In this document: positions 14,471-20,106 of the stretch, piece after piece | How positions within the stretch are numbered: position 1 is the first letter of the stretch | Layout of the letters: each line of letters begins with the position of its first letter | Assembly (NCBI GenBank): GCA_023417065.1 | Contig: JAEZGH010000179.1 | Span: forward strand, 1-20,106 | DNA: 20,106 nucleotides | From: Bacteroidota bacterium | Lineage (GTDB): Bacteria > Bacteroidota > Bacteroidia > Cytophagales > Cyclobacteriaceae | Reading direction: 5' to 3' | Translations under genes and position numbers: made by a program | Notes under the pieces: model-generated | What the model was told of the DNA's origin: nothing | Database searches by the model: none | The model's input: the letters and a program-made list of their open reading frames with translations, nothing else

Positions 14471-15133
14471 CTACTTACCTCCAGCGTTACGGATAACATC
14501 TGCCACGATTACGTGATCCTTTTCAAGGGCCATTTGGAGCGGCGTCATCCTCTGGTCCGTTTTGGCGTCAACATCGGCGCCATAGGTAATTAGGATCGTT
14601 GCAAGTTCAGCCTGACCATTGTGTGCTGCCGAATGCAAAGGCGTTACGCCATGACTTTGTTTTGCATTGACATCGGCACCTGCATCAAGCAGGATTTTGG
14701 CGATTGCCACGTTCGAAATTGCGCATGCAGAATGCAATGGCGCCACTTTAAAATCGTTAGACGACGGGACGTTTGGATCTGCTCCGGCTTCAATAAGCAG
14801 ATTCACAATGTCGGGATGACCGAAGTAGGAGGCCAATCCGAGTAATGTGAAACCATCGGCAGAGAAATCAGAGATAACAGAACTATTCTCTATCAAATGA
14901 TGCGTTAATTGCTCCGTATCTCCCAATGCAGCAGCTTCAAATGCATCGATGTCGTTCTTAAACCTTCGGATTATAGCAACAGCTTCGGCGTTTCGAAAGT
15001 ACGCAGCAAACTGTAGCAGAGATATACCATTGATTTTCTGGCTGGCTAGTCCGGGATTTGCTTCAAGGGCATTTTCGAGCTCTTCGAGTCTGCCGGATTT
15101 TATGAATTCGGTCAGTGTTTCCGTGCCGTTCAT
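14471..15133 (-). CDS. Ankyrin-repeat protein
   Basis: A 220-residue cytoplasmic protein made almost entirely of about six ankyrin repeats. The clearest are at about 93-125 ('DGFTLLGLASYFGHPDIVNLL'), 127-160 ('APLHSACAISNVAIAKILL'), 161-193 ('TPLHSAAHNGQAELATILI') and 195-220. The N-terminal repeats are more divergent. There is no signal peptide, no membrane helix and no enzymatic domain. Ankyrin proteins bind other proteins; the partner is unknown. It follows the phosphodiesterase gene on the same strand with a 33-nt gap and may be co-transcribed with it. Its stop lies 18 nt from the end of the convergent permease gene. Confidence 0.93.
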   Translation of the reverse strand: MNGTETLTEFIKSGRLEELENALEANPGLASQKINGISLLQFAAYFRNAEAVAIIRRFKNDIDAFEAAALGDTEQLTHHLIENSSVISDFSADGFTLLGLASYFGHPDIVNLLIEAGADPNVPSSNDFKVAPLHSACAISNVAIAKILLDAGADVNAKQSHGVTPLHSAAHNGQAELATILITYGADVDAKTDQRMTPLQMALEKDHVIVADVIRNAGGK

Positions 15134-15162
15134 ATCTTGTGTTGCTTTTCACAACTTAAGAT
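15134..15162 (-). promoter_or_regulatory. Imperfect hairpin before the ankyrin gene start
   Basis: In the gap between the phosphodiesterase stop and the ankyrin ATG, ATCTT (15134-15138) pairs with AAGAT (15158-15162) and GTTG (15141-15144) with CAAC (15152-15155), separated by a 2x2 internal loop and closed by a 7-nt loop. On the transcript the hairpin would sit directly against the ATG and could limit ribosome access. It has no T-run, so it is not an obvious terminator. Such a short structure can arise by chance. Confidence 0.22.
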
Positions 15163-15166
15163 ACGA

Positions 15167-16417
15167 TCATTTGCGCTTATATATTTGGAAAGTTTGTTTT
15201 CCATCTCCGTCGATGGGAGGCGGCTGAAGCCCGAGTATTTTCGCCATGAGCGGATACAGGTCAACATTGCGGACCGGCTTGAGTCGAACGCCTTTCTTTA
15301 TGTTCGGCCCCTGCGCCAGGAAAATGCCATGCATGTCGCGGACGCGATAAGGGTCGTAGCCATGCACGCCGCGGATCGTTCCTGGCTTGCCATCGCGCAG
15401 GTAACCTCCAAATGAATTCAGCAGATAGTGTGGGTGGTTTGCGAGAATGAGCAGATCGCCCACGCGTGGATGTGTGTAATGCCATTCCCGGGGAAAATCC
15501 TGCTTCCGGTACACGGTGATACGCGCATCGCTACCATTCAGCACATTATAAAGTGAATCGGTTTGTTCAGGCCCTGTGGTATAGATATGCGCCTGAGTGC
15601 CCCCATTAACAACGCGATAGCTTGCTCCGGACACAGGGAGAAGCTGATCCAGGTAAATGTACGTCTTGCTATCAATAACAAGTTCTGTAAGGCCGTGGTC
15701 TGATGTCAGCAGAACGTTCACCGGCAGCGAAACTGTTTTTAATTGTTGCATCAGATAGCCGAGCAACGAATCGGCCTGGAGAGCAGCATCACGCGTTTCA
15801 ACAGCCGAAGGACCGTGTCTGTGAGCCTCCCAGTCGGGTGATGAGAAGTACAGCGTGATAAAATGTGGGCGGGATTCTTCGGGGGAGCTGAGCCAGTTTA
15901 CTACCTGATCGATTCGCGACCTGGAACTGACTGATGCGTCGTATTCGTAGTAATAGTCAGGCCGGAGATTTTCATCGTCTACTTCAGAGCCTACCCAGAA
16001 ATAGGATGCTGATTTGATTCCTGCTTCGCGAGCCAGACGCCAGATAGGCGTTCCACCATAGAAAGCCGGGTTAATAACCTGACTTCTGATTGACATCCCG
16101 TACTCGCTGTCCAGGGCGGGGTCATAAAACGAATTATCAACCAGGCCATGTGATCCTGGATAGAGGCCGGTAACGATGGAATAGTGATTGGGAAACGTTT
16201 TGCTTGGGAATGACGGCACAAGGGCTTCAGCCGAAGATCCATTTACCATGAATTCTTTGAAGTTCGGCAGATCGAACGTTTCGATGTAGTCGTGCCTGAA
16301 GCCATCGAAGGAAACGAGAATCAGATAAGGCCGCGTCTTCCCGGATTGGCCATTCGTCGTAAGAAAAGCGACAAGAAAAAGAATAGAAGTGTAAGCTCTC
16401 AACAAACCCATACCCAT
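15167..16417 (-). CDS. Exported nucleotide pyrophosphatase/phosphodiesterase (NPP, alkaline phosphatase superfamily)
   Basis: A 416-residue enzyme with an N-terminal signal peptide (hydrophobic core about 5-20, likely cleaved near residue 23). All expected two-zinc ligands are visible: D38 ('VSFDGFR'), nucleophile T74 in 'PSKTFPNHYSIVTGLYPGSHG', D195 and H199 ('SPDWEAHRHGP'), D240/H241 ('TSDHGL') and H352 ('GVHGYDP'); N77 is the usual oxyanion-hole Asn. The motif is usually 'PDxxGHxxGP', and here the Gly before His199 is Ala. NPP enzymes hydrolyse phosphodiester or pyrophosphate bonds of nucleotides, or phospholipid-type diesters, in the periplasm or outside the cell. The length fits a single-domain NPP without extra domains. 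It is followed after 33 nt by an ankyrin-repeat gene and preceded by the 366-nt gap. Class is clear, substrate is not. Confidence 0.92.
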   Translation of the reverse strand: MGMGLLRAYTSILFLVAFLTTNGQSGKTRPYLILVSFDGFRHDYIETFDLPNFKEFMVNGSSAEALVPSFPSKTFPNHYSIVTGLYPGSHGLVDNSFYDPALDSEYGMSIRSQVINPAFYGGTPIWRLAREAGIKSASYFWVGSEVDDENLRPDYYYEYDASVSSRSRIDQVVNWLSSPEESRPHFITLYFSSPDWEAHRHGPSAVETRDAALQADSLLGYLMQQLKTVSLPVNVLLTSDHGLTELVIDSKTYIYLDQLLPVSGASYRVVNGGTQAHIYTTGPEQTDSLYNVLNGSDARITVYRKQDFPREWHYTHPRVGDLLILANHPHYLLNSFGGYLRDGKPGTIRGVHGYDPYRVRDMHGIFLAQGPNIKKGVRLKPVRNVDLYPLMAKILGLQPPPIDGDGKQTFQIYKRK

Positions 16418-16440
16418 GCGTACAAATACAAATTCAGGCG

Positions 16441-16471
16441 CAAACTAACAGGTAAAATTCGTTTCTGGCAG
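16441..16471 (-). promoter_or_regulatory. Possible Bacteroidota-type promoter for the phosphodiesterase gene
   Basis: On the minus strand CTG (16471-16469) is followed after 20 nt by TTAGTTTG (16448-16441), which matches the -7 pattern TAnnTTTG at all but one fixed base. The -33 box has CTG in place of TTG. Transcription would start about 16 nt before the ATG at 16417. This is a pattern match only; AT-rich gaps yield such matches by chance. Confidence 0.25.
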
Positions 16472-16559
16472 TCCGATGGTGGAAAAATACCATCCTAATT
16501 CTGGTGGCAGCTTTTCACTCGTTTGAAACGCGTCCAGCCATTCTTTCCAAATAACCAAC

Positions 16560-16602
16560 GGAGGATGAACGGAGGATGAACGGAGGATGAACGGAGGATG
16601 AA
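16560..16602 (+). repeat. 11-nt tandem repeat, four copies
   Basis: The unit GGAGGATGAAC occurs at 16560-16570, 16571-16581, 16582-16592 and 16593-16602 (the last copy lacks the final C). The copies are otherwise identical and are preceded by AAC, so the array arose very recently or is being maintained. The 11-nt period is close to one turn of the DNA helix, so the purine-rich face of each copy points the same way. The array lies about 180 nt before the dinB-like gene and about 145 nt before the phosphodiesterase gene. Copy-number change by slippage is likely. Confidence 0.95.
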
Positions 16603-16783
16603 ATTAAAACCACTATCCGAAAACAGACATTGGCTCATCCTTGAACTGTGCCACATCCGGGTTAAAAAGGCTCAGAAAAAATGGAAGTTTTTACCTGCTC
16701 TTTTTACTGTTGACATAGGGCTGTCACGCACCCCTCCTATCTATGTATCATAATCACAACAAAGAATTTATCCCTTAAAAATT

Positions 16784-17284
16784 ATGGAATCGAACGTAAT
16801 TGACAAACCCACCGCAACATCTGTTATGACATCTGCAGAACTTCTTTCGAACTGGCAGAGCAACAGAGGATTAACCAGGAGAGTAATAGAGGCCTTTCCT
16901 GAAGACAAGCTTTTCAGCTTCTCACTTGGGGGGATGCGTCCATTTTCTGAGCTGGCCCTCGAAATGCTGGGCATGTGTGATCCGGGAATGGATGGTATTG
17001 TATCAGGCAACTGGGGCCACTTTGATGATATCCTGAAAAAAGCTCCAAAGACGAAAGCCGAAATTCTCAGCGCCTGGGATCAGTTAACTGAAAAGATCAA
17101 CAGGCTTTGGCCTCAAATCCGCCCCGAACGTTTCGCTGAAGTTGAAGCTGCCTTTGGGTTATACGAAAACACGATCTTCAATACGATCACATACTTCATC
17201 GAAAATGAAATCCACCACCGCGGTCAGGGCTACGTATACCTTCGCGCACTGGGGATTGAACCTCCGCCATTCTGGGATAAATAA
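16784..17284 (+). CDS. DinB-fold protein with altered metal ligands
   Basis: A 166-residue four-helix-bundle protein of the DinB/YfiT group. The C-terminal 'NEIHHRGQGYVYLRALGIEPPPFW' region (141-164) is characteristic. Family members usually bind a metal through three His residues: one in the helix around residue 60 and an H-x3-H pair before 'RGQ'. Here the first position appears to be Glu60 ('SELALEML') and the first of the pair Asn141, with only His145 kept (His144 is adjacent). Metal binding may thus be changed or lost. Known relatives include thiol S-transferases for bacillithiol or mycothiol, and many have no assigned reaction; the name reflects damage induction of the Bacillus founder, not a proven DNA repair role. 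ATG start at 16784. It lies 70 nt ahead of an outer-membrane protein gene on the same strand. Confidence 0.87.
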   Translation: MESNVIDKPTATSVMTSAELLSNWQSNRGLTRRVIEAFPEDKLFSFSLGGMRPFSELALEMLGMCDPGMDGIVSGNWGHFDDILKKAPKTKAEILSAWDQLTEKINRLWPQIRPERFAEVEAAFGLYENTIFNTITYFIENEIHHRGQGYVYLRALGIEPPPFWDK

Positions 17285-17354
17285 GGTACCCAGGCAAACC
17301 ATTGTGGTATACTTGTTGCTCACTTCAGGCATATCAAAACCTACGTTAACCAAA

Positions 17355-17963
17355 ATGAAGAAGGCAATTCTTATTACCACAATGGTATTGTGTTTCACAC
17401 TCGTATCAGCACAGGAAAGCATCAGGGAGTTAGGACTATCTTTTAAGAACCTTGATTATTTCGGCCTTAATTACAAGGTCGGAACTCAGGAAAGGTTATG
17501 GCGATTCAATTCTATGGCCGGATCAGTGTACGGCGGGAAGGAGACATACCTTTCTTCGGAAATGGAGCGAAAGGGATTTGACGTTGCCTTAAGCGCCGGA
17601 AGGGAATTCAGGAGAGATGTCGCAGACGATTTTCAACTTCGATATGGATTCGACTTGTCACTTGGATACGGCCAATCAAATGCTGAATCAAAACAGGTTG
17701 ACCAGGCGGGAATCAGTTCTTCCGAAAAGCAACGAAGTCTTTCCGCCGGTATGAACGCAGTCGTTGGTGTAAACTACTTGATTAAAGGAAAAATCGTCAT
17801 TGGAGGTGAATTGCTCCCGGGACTATCCTACAACAGAAATAAAATCGAAAGGACGAACTTTATAGATGACTCAGCAAGTGAGCAAAAGAATTCGCGCCTG
17901 GGCTTTGGTTTTGGAACTTCCTCCGTATTGCTTGTCCTCGCCTACCGCTTCAACGCTAACTAA
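17355..17963 (+). CDS. Small predicted outer-membrane beta-barrel protein
   Basis: A 202-residue protein with a clear signal peptide (Lys-Lys start, hydrophobic core, cleavage likely after 'LVSA' at residue 19). The mature part alternates polar and hydrophobic residues in strand-sized blocks such as 'RYGFDLSLGYGQS' and 'GVNYLIKGKIVIGGELLPGLSYN'. It ends in a strand 'SSVLLVLAYRFNAN' with an aromatic residue near the C-terminus, as in OmpA/OmpW-like eight-strand barrels. Bacteroidota carry many such uncharacterised 'porin family' proteins. The reading frame is open upstream to 17142, inside the dinB-like gene, but the ATG at 17355 gives the signal peptide at the N-terminus and avoids that overlap. 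It is followed by a strong terminator. No specific function is recognisable. Confidence 0.85.
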   Translation: MKKAILITTMVLCFTLVSAQESIRELGLSFKNLDYFGLNYKVGTQERLWRFNSMAGSVYGGKETYLSSEMERKGFDVALSAGREFRRDVADDFQLRYGFDLSLGYGQSNAESKQVDQAGISSSEKQRSLSAGMNAVVGVNYLIKGKIVIGGELLPGLSYNRNKIERTNFIDDSASEQKNSRLGFGFGTSSVLLVLAYRFNAN

Positions 17964-17974
17964 GCGAACCAGAT

Positions 17975-18015
17975 GATCGATACATCTAGCTCAAGGTGTA
18001 TTGATCCTTCTTTTT
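17975..18015 (+). terminator. Rho-independent terminator after the barrel-protein gene
   Basis: A 13-bp stem with two G-U pairs is formed by 17975-17987 and 17994-18006, closed by a 6-nt loop (AGCTCA) and followed by CTTCTTTTT. It begins 11 nt after the TAA of the plus-strand barrel gene. The T-run follows only on the plus strand, so it terminates that gene and not the convergent one. Confidence 0.85.
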
Positions 18016-18017
18016 CA

Positions 18018-18605
18018 TCACTCCTCTTTGTTTTCCGGGGCTTCAAGAGCGCGCCTGGCGATTTCCCGAATAGGTGTTCCGTTGATGTGCACGTCCTTTA
18101 ATACCGCCTCACCATTTTTGATATTTACCAGCGCATAAGCTACTATCGAAGTATCCTGCGAAGCCTCTAAATACGCCTGTTCAGCCGGGTACGCTTTCGA
18201 CTCCTCCATATAGTAGCGATCAAACGGGAACTCGAGATGGACAGTTATCGGGTCATACGAGATGTATCGGATCGAAGTTTTCAGATAGTCATTGGTGTGC
18301 CCGGGAATGTCACGATGTATGGATGCAACTTTTGCCATTCCACTGGAATCTTCAGTAAGTACAGCGTAGACTGTTTCGCCGGACATCCAGGTTGTATCTG
18401 TAACTGCAATCCTGTTGTTCTGAAAATTCAACCATACGTACTTGCCTCTGAAGGGATCATAGGGATCAATCGGAGCAGTCCTGAACCGAAACTCCTTCCC
18501 GGTTTTCAATATGTCGTTTCGTTCAAAGATCATGCTCGCCGGCACATATAATTGTGCAAGAGCTACGACGATGAAAATGATCATCAGAATATAATTCCTA
18601 CGCAT
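18018..18605 (-). CDS. GDYXXLXY-domain membrane-anchored protein
   Basis: A 195-residue protein with one N-terminal membrane segment (about 5-25) and an extracytoplasmic domain. The diagnostic motif is present in variant form at 54-61: 'GKYVWLNF' instead of GDYxxLxY, preceded by 'DPYDPFR'. The family is defined by sequence only and has no established biochemical role, but it is repeatedly encoded next to DUF2157 membrane proteins, as here. Its ATG overlaps the end of the DUF2157 gene by 8 nt, so the two are almost certainly co-translated and probably form a complex. The gene converges on the barrel-protein terminator. Confidence 0.87.
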   Translation of the reverse strand: MRRNYILMIIFIVVALAQLYVPASMIFERNDILKTGKEFRFRTAPIDPYDPFRGKYVWLNFQNNRIAVTDTTWMSGETVYAVLTEDSSGMAKVASIHRDIPGHTNDYLKTSIRYISYDPITVHLEFPFDRYYMEESKAYPAEQAYLEASQDTSIVAYALVNIKNGEAVLKDVHINGTPIREIARRALEAPENKEE

Positions 18606-19881
18606 CGGCCTTTCGTTTTTTGATCAGACGATAATTGGTGACAAAGAACCCAATTCCAACTCCAAGGAAGATCAGTCCCCTGACGACAAACGTGATGTTG
18701 GAATCAAAGAACCGTGACAATGCAAGTACGGCGATAATGGCCAGGCCGAGGTTTAGTATACCGAGGTGATTCCTTCGCTCGCCTTCACGAACAATCCAGA
18801 TGCCGAGGCCCAGGACGAAGGCGTTGACAAGCACAACGGCAAAAGGGGTATACAAACCGATTATGAAAGTCACGACAAACACCGCGAAGAACGATTCAAG
18901 TATCGGCAGCCGTGATAAAAGGTTAACCCTGTACTGATGAAGGGCAAGCAAAGTAGCCGTGAAAGTCATAAAAAGGAATACGAGAAATTCCTGAGAATAG
19001 GCAAAACCCTGGGCTAATGCCACCACATGATCTATTGACCGCCAGTTATCAGGAAAACTCAAAATAACAAGCACTGACAGCGTGCCAAGAAAGCCGATTA
19101 CCTGAAAACCGTTTCTGAAGCCGTTCTCGTATTGGAAAGGGCGAAAATTTCCTATTAAAAGGAAAACCCCAAACATGCTGACGTAGGAAGGGTACATCCA
19201 CACTGAAAATGATTCAGACAAACTGCCAAGGAGTATAGTAAATGACAACGGCAGGAACCAGTTGTGCATGACGGTGAAGTTGCTTCCGGGGATCCTTCTG
19301 ACCAGCATCAGGTGGTAAAAAGGAATCACTGCGGATAAGAGCAACCAGTAAACATAATTATCAGCTTGCCCACTCGCATAGGCTGAATCGAAACCGTATA
19401 CTGTTACACCACAGATGTACAGAAGGGAGGTAACAGCGCTTCGCATAACATACACGACGGGCAGGATCAATACCATCCATGTCAACATAAAGGACGCAAA
19501 GTCTCCGGGAATGTTATAAATCTGACTAATCAGTCCCATTGCGGCGCCTACTGCAAGGGAGACAAATACTGCCGACGATTCACGCCAGCCGGTGTTGTCA
19601 TAATTTTTCCAGAGCACATATCCACATGCGATCTGCCCGATGATCAACGGCACAAATGCCAATCCTGCCTTGATGGGAATAGTGAGGTCATCCCAGTTGT
19701 GGGCGATAATCAATATGATACCGAGCCCAACGAGAAGGGACCCCAGAATTCCGAAAACAATAGCCAGGCGATTTGCCGACGTAGCTTTTTTTCCGTGATA
19801 GTGTTGTCGAATTCTCTCGGCTGTGGCTTCGTCTATGACATTTGCCGCCAGGAGTTCGGGTAAATATTTAAGGACACTCAT
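18598..19881 (-). CDS. DUF2157 polytopic membrane protein
   Basis: A 427-residue membrane protein with a cytoplasmic N-terminal part of about 35 residues ('LLAANVIDEATAERIRQHY') followed by roughly a dozen membrane helices. The conserved DUF2157 segment is 'LVGLGIILIIAHNWDDLTIPIKAG' at about 50-73. The ATG at 19881 is chosen because it gives the family N-terminus; the frame continues upstream to 19941 without family similarity. The function is unknown; proposals for the family centre on envelope stress or transport but nothing in this sequence decides. It is the first gene of a two-gene unit with the GDYXXLXY protein. The 106 nt between it and the partial permease gene to its right contain no recognised promoter. 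Confidence 0.88.
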   Translation of the reverse strand: MSVLKYLPELLAANVIDEATAERIRQHYHGKKATSANRLAIVFGILGSLLVGLGIILIIAHNWDDLTIPIKAGLAFVPLIIGQIACGYVLWKNYDNTGWRESSAVFVSLAVGAAMGLISQIYNIPGDFASFMLTWMVLILPVVYVMRSAVTSLLYICGVTVYGFDSAYASGQADNYVYWLLLSAVIPFYHLMLVRRIPGSNFTVMHNWFLPLSFTILLGSLSESFSVWMYPSYVSMFGVFLLIGNFRPFQYENGFRNGFQVIGFLGTLSVLVILSFPDNWRSIDHVVALAQGFAYSQEFLVFLFMTFTATLLALHQYRVNLLSRLPILESFFAVFVVTFIIGLYTPFAVVLVNAFVLGLGIWIVREGERRNHLGILNLGLAIIAVLALSRFFDSNITFVVRGLIFLGVGIGFFVTNYRLIKKRKADA

Positions 19882-19987
19882 AACTAAGAAGTAGTATTCA
19901 ATTACCGGATAACGACAATTGAAGTTACAACATGTTCGCAAGATTGCAAAAAGCGGTCATCTTATGAGCAACAGGCAACATATGTTA

Positions 19988-20106
19988 TCACTCACTTCGA
20001 AGGCTATTGGTCAAGTTAGCCATAGCTGCGCGCACGGTTTGGGCACTTATCGTCAACAGCGATATCAGCAGGATGGTTATCCATGTGAGTATAAGAACTA
20101 CTGGAT
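19988..20106 (-). CDS. C-terminus of an FtsX/MacB-type ABC permease (cut by window edge)
   Basis: Read on the minus strand from 20104, 38 codons end in TGA at 19988-19990. The peptide is a hydrophobic helix ('VLILTWITILLISLLTIS') followed by 'AQTVRAAMANLTNSLRSE' at the very end. This tail, a last membrane helix then 'A..ANP..SLRSE', is the standard C-terminus of Bacteroidota MacB/FtsX-type permeases. It parallels the end of the permease at 11825-14452 ('IKTAFGNPSEILRRE'). The rest of the gene lies to the right of the window. It reads in the same direction as the DUF2157 gene, with 106 nt between them. Confidence 0.78.
   Translation of the reverse strand, partial: PVVLILTWITILLISLLTISAQTVRAAMANLTNSLRSE

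Larger units (their letters stand above)
16418..16783. other. 366-nt divergent intergenic region
   Basis: This gap separates two divergent gene starts. It holds a possible promoter for the phosphodiesterase gene near 16441-16471, an 11-nt tandem repeat at 16560-16602, and an AT-rich stretch ahead of the dinB-like gene. In that stretch TTTTTAC occurs twice about 13 nt apart (near 16688 and 16701). A TTGACA at 16710-16715 lacks a second box at the right distance. No convincing protein gene, tRNA or riboswitch was seen. Confidence 0.6.

Noticed and set aside
16710..16754. TTGACA at 16710-16715 with TATCTATG and CATAAT downstream as a promoter for the dinB-like gene.
   Set aside because: The distances to either second box (over 20 nt) fit neither the sigma-70 spacing of about 17 nt nor the Bacteroidota pattern of 19-21 nt.
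17142..17354. An N-terminal extension of the barrel protein into the dinB-like gene.
   Set aside because: It would bury the signal peptide 71 residues inside the protein; the ATG at 17355 places it correctly at the N-terminus.
1..20106. Signs of a mobile element, CRISPR array, toxin-antitoxin pair, phage or dedicated defence system.
   Set aside because: No transposase, integrase, long inverted repeats, spaced repeats or defence-family motifs were found on either strand; the ankyrin, NPP and DinB genes are not arranged as a recognisable defence cassette.

Overview
The window looks like chromosomal DNA from a member of the Bacteroidota, most likely a Cytophagales-type soil or aquatic bacterium. 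This is judged from the gene families, not from a marker gene: large MacB/FtsX-type permeases with a PadR partner, a DUF2157/GDYXXLXY pair, a sugar permease of the GRP/ureide-permease kind, two receiver-only response regulators, and an RsbRST module without a sigma-B operon. Base composition is moderate. No tRNA, rRNA, CRISPR array, insertion sequence or phage gene was seen. Genes are densely packed, with many 4-8 nt overlaps and several convergent pairs only 0-18 nt apart.

Region 1 (1-5598) is a signalling cluster. Six minus-strand genes, read from 5313 down to 555, form one tightly coupled operon: RsbR-like STAS protein, RsbS-like STAS protein, RsbT-like switch kinase, a fusion of an RsbT-like ATPase domain with a SpoIIE/RsbX-type phosphatase, a PAS histidine kinase with a degenerate RsbT-like N-terminal domain, and a receiver-only response regulator. 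The first three are the core of a stressosome, the large complex that senses stress and releases the RsbT kinase. No RsbU, RsbV, RsbW or sigma-B gene is present, so the likely output is the two-component pair at the operon's end. A second receiver-only regulator (105-554) converges on the operon with no spacer. 

Region 2 (5599-7806) is a divergently placed membrane histidine kinase with a periplasmic helical sensor and two PAS domains. Its phosphoacceptor region is very similar to that of the operon kinase, so the two may share response regulators.

Region 3 (7816-11320, minus strand) is a three-gene ribose-type operon: ribokinase, exported ADP-ribosylglycohydrolase-family lipoprotein, and sugar permease. 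Together they could free a ribosyl compound outside the cytoplasm, import it and phosphorylate it. 

Region 4 (11490-14452) is a PadR repressor translationally coupled to a large FtsX-type ABC permease. The C-terminus of a second permease of this type enters from the right edge (19988-20106, minus strand). 

Region 5 (14471-19881) holds unrelated housekeeping or accessory genes: an exported nucleotide pyrophosphatase/phosphodiesterase followed by an ankyrin-repeat protein; a 366-nt gap with an 11-nt tandem repeat; a DinB-fold protein with altered metal ligands; a small predicted outer-membrane barrel ending in a strong terminator; and the overlapping DUF2157 and GDYXXLXY membrane-protein genes.
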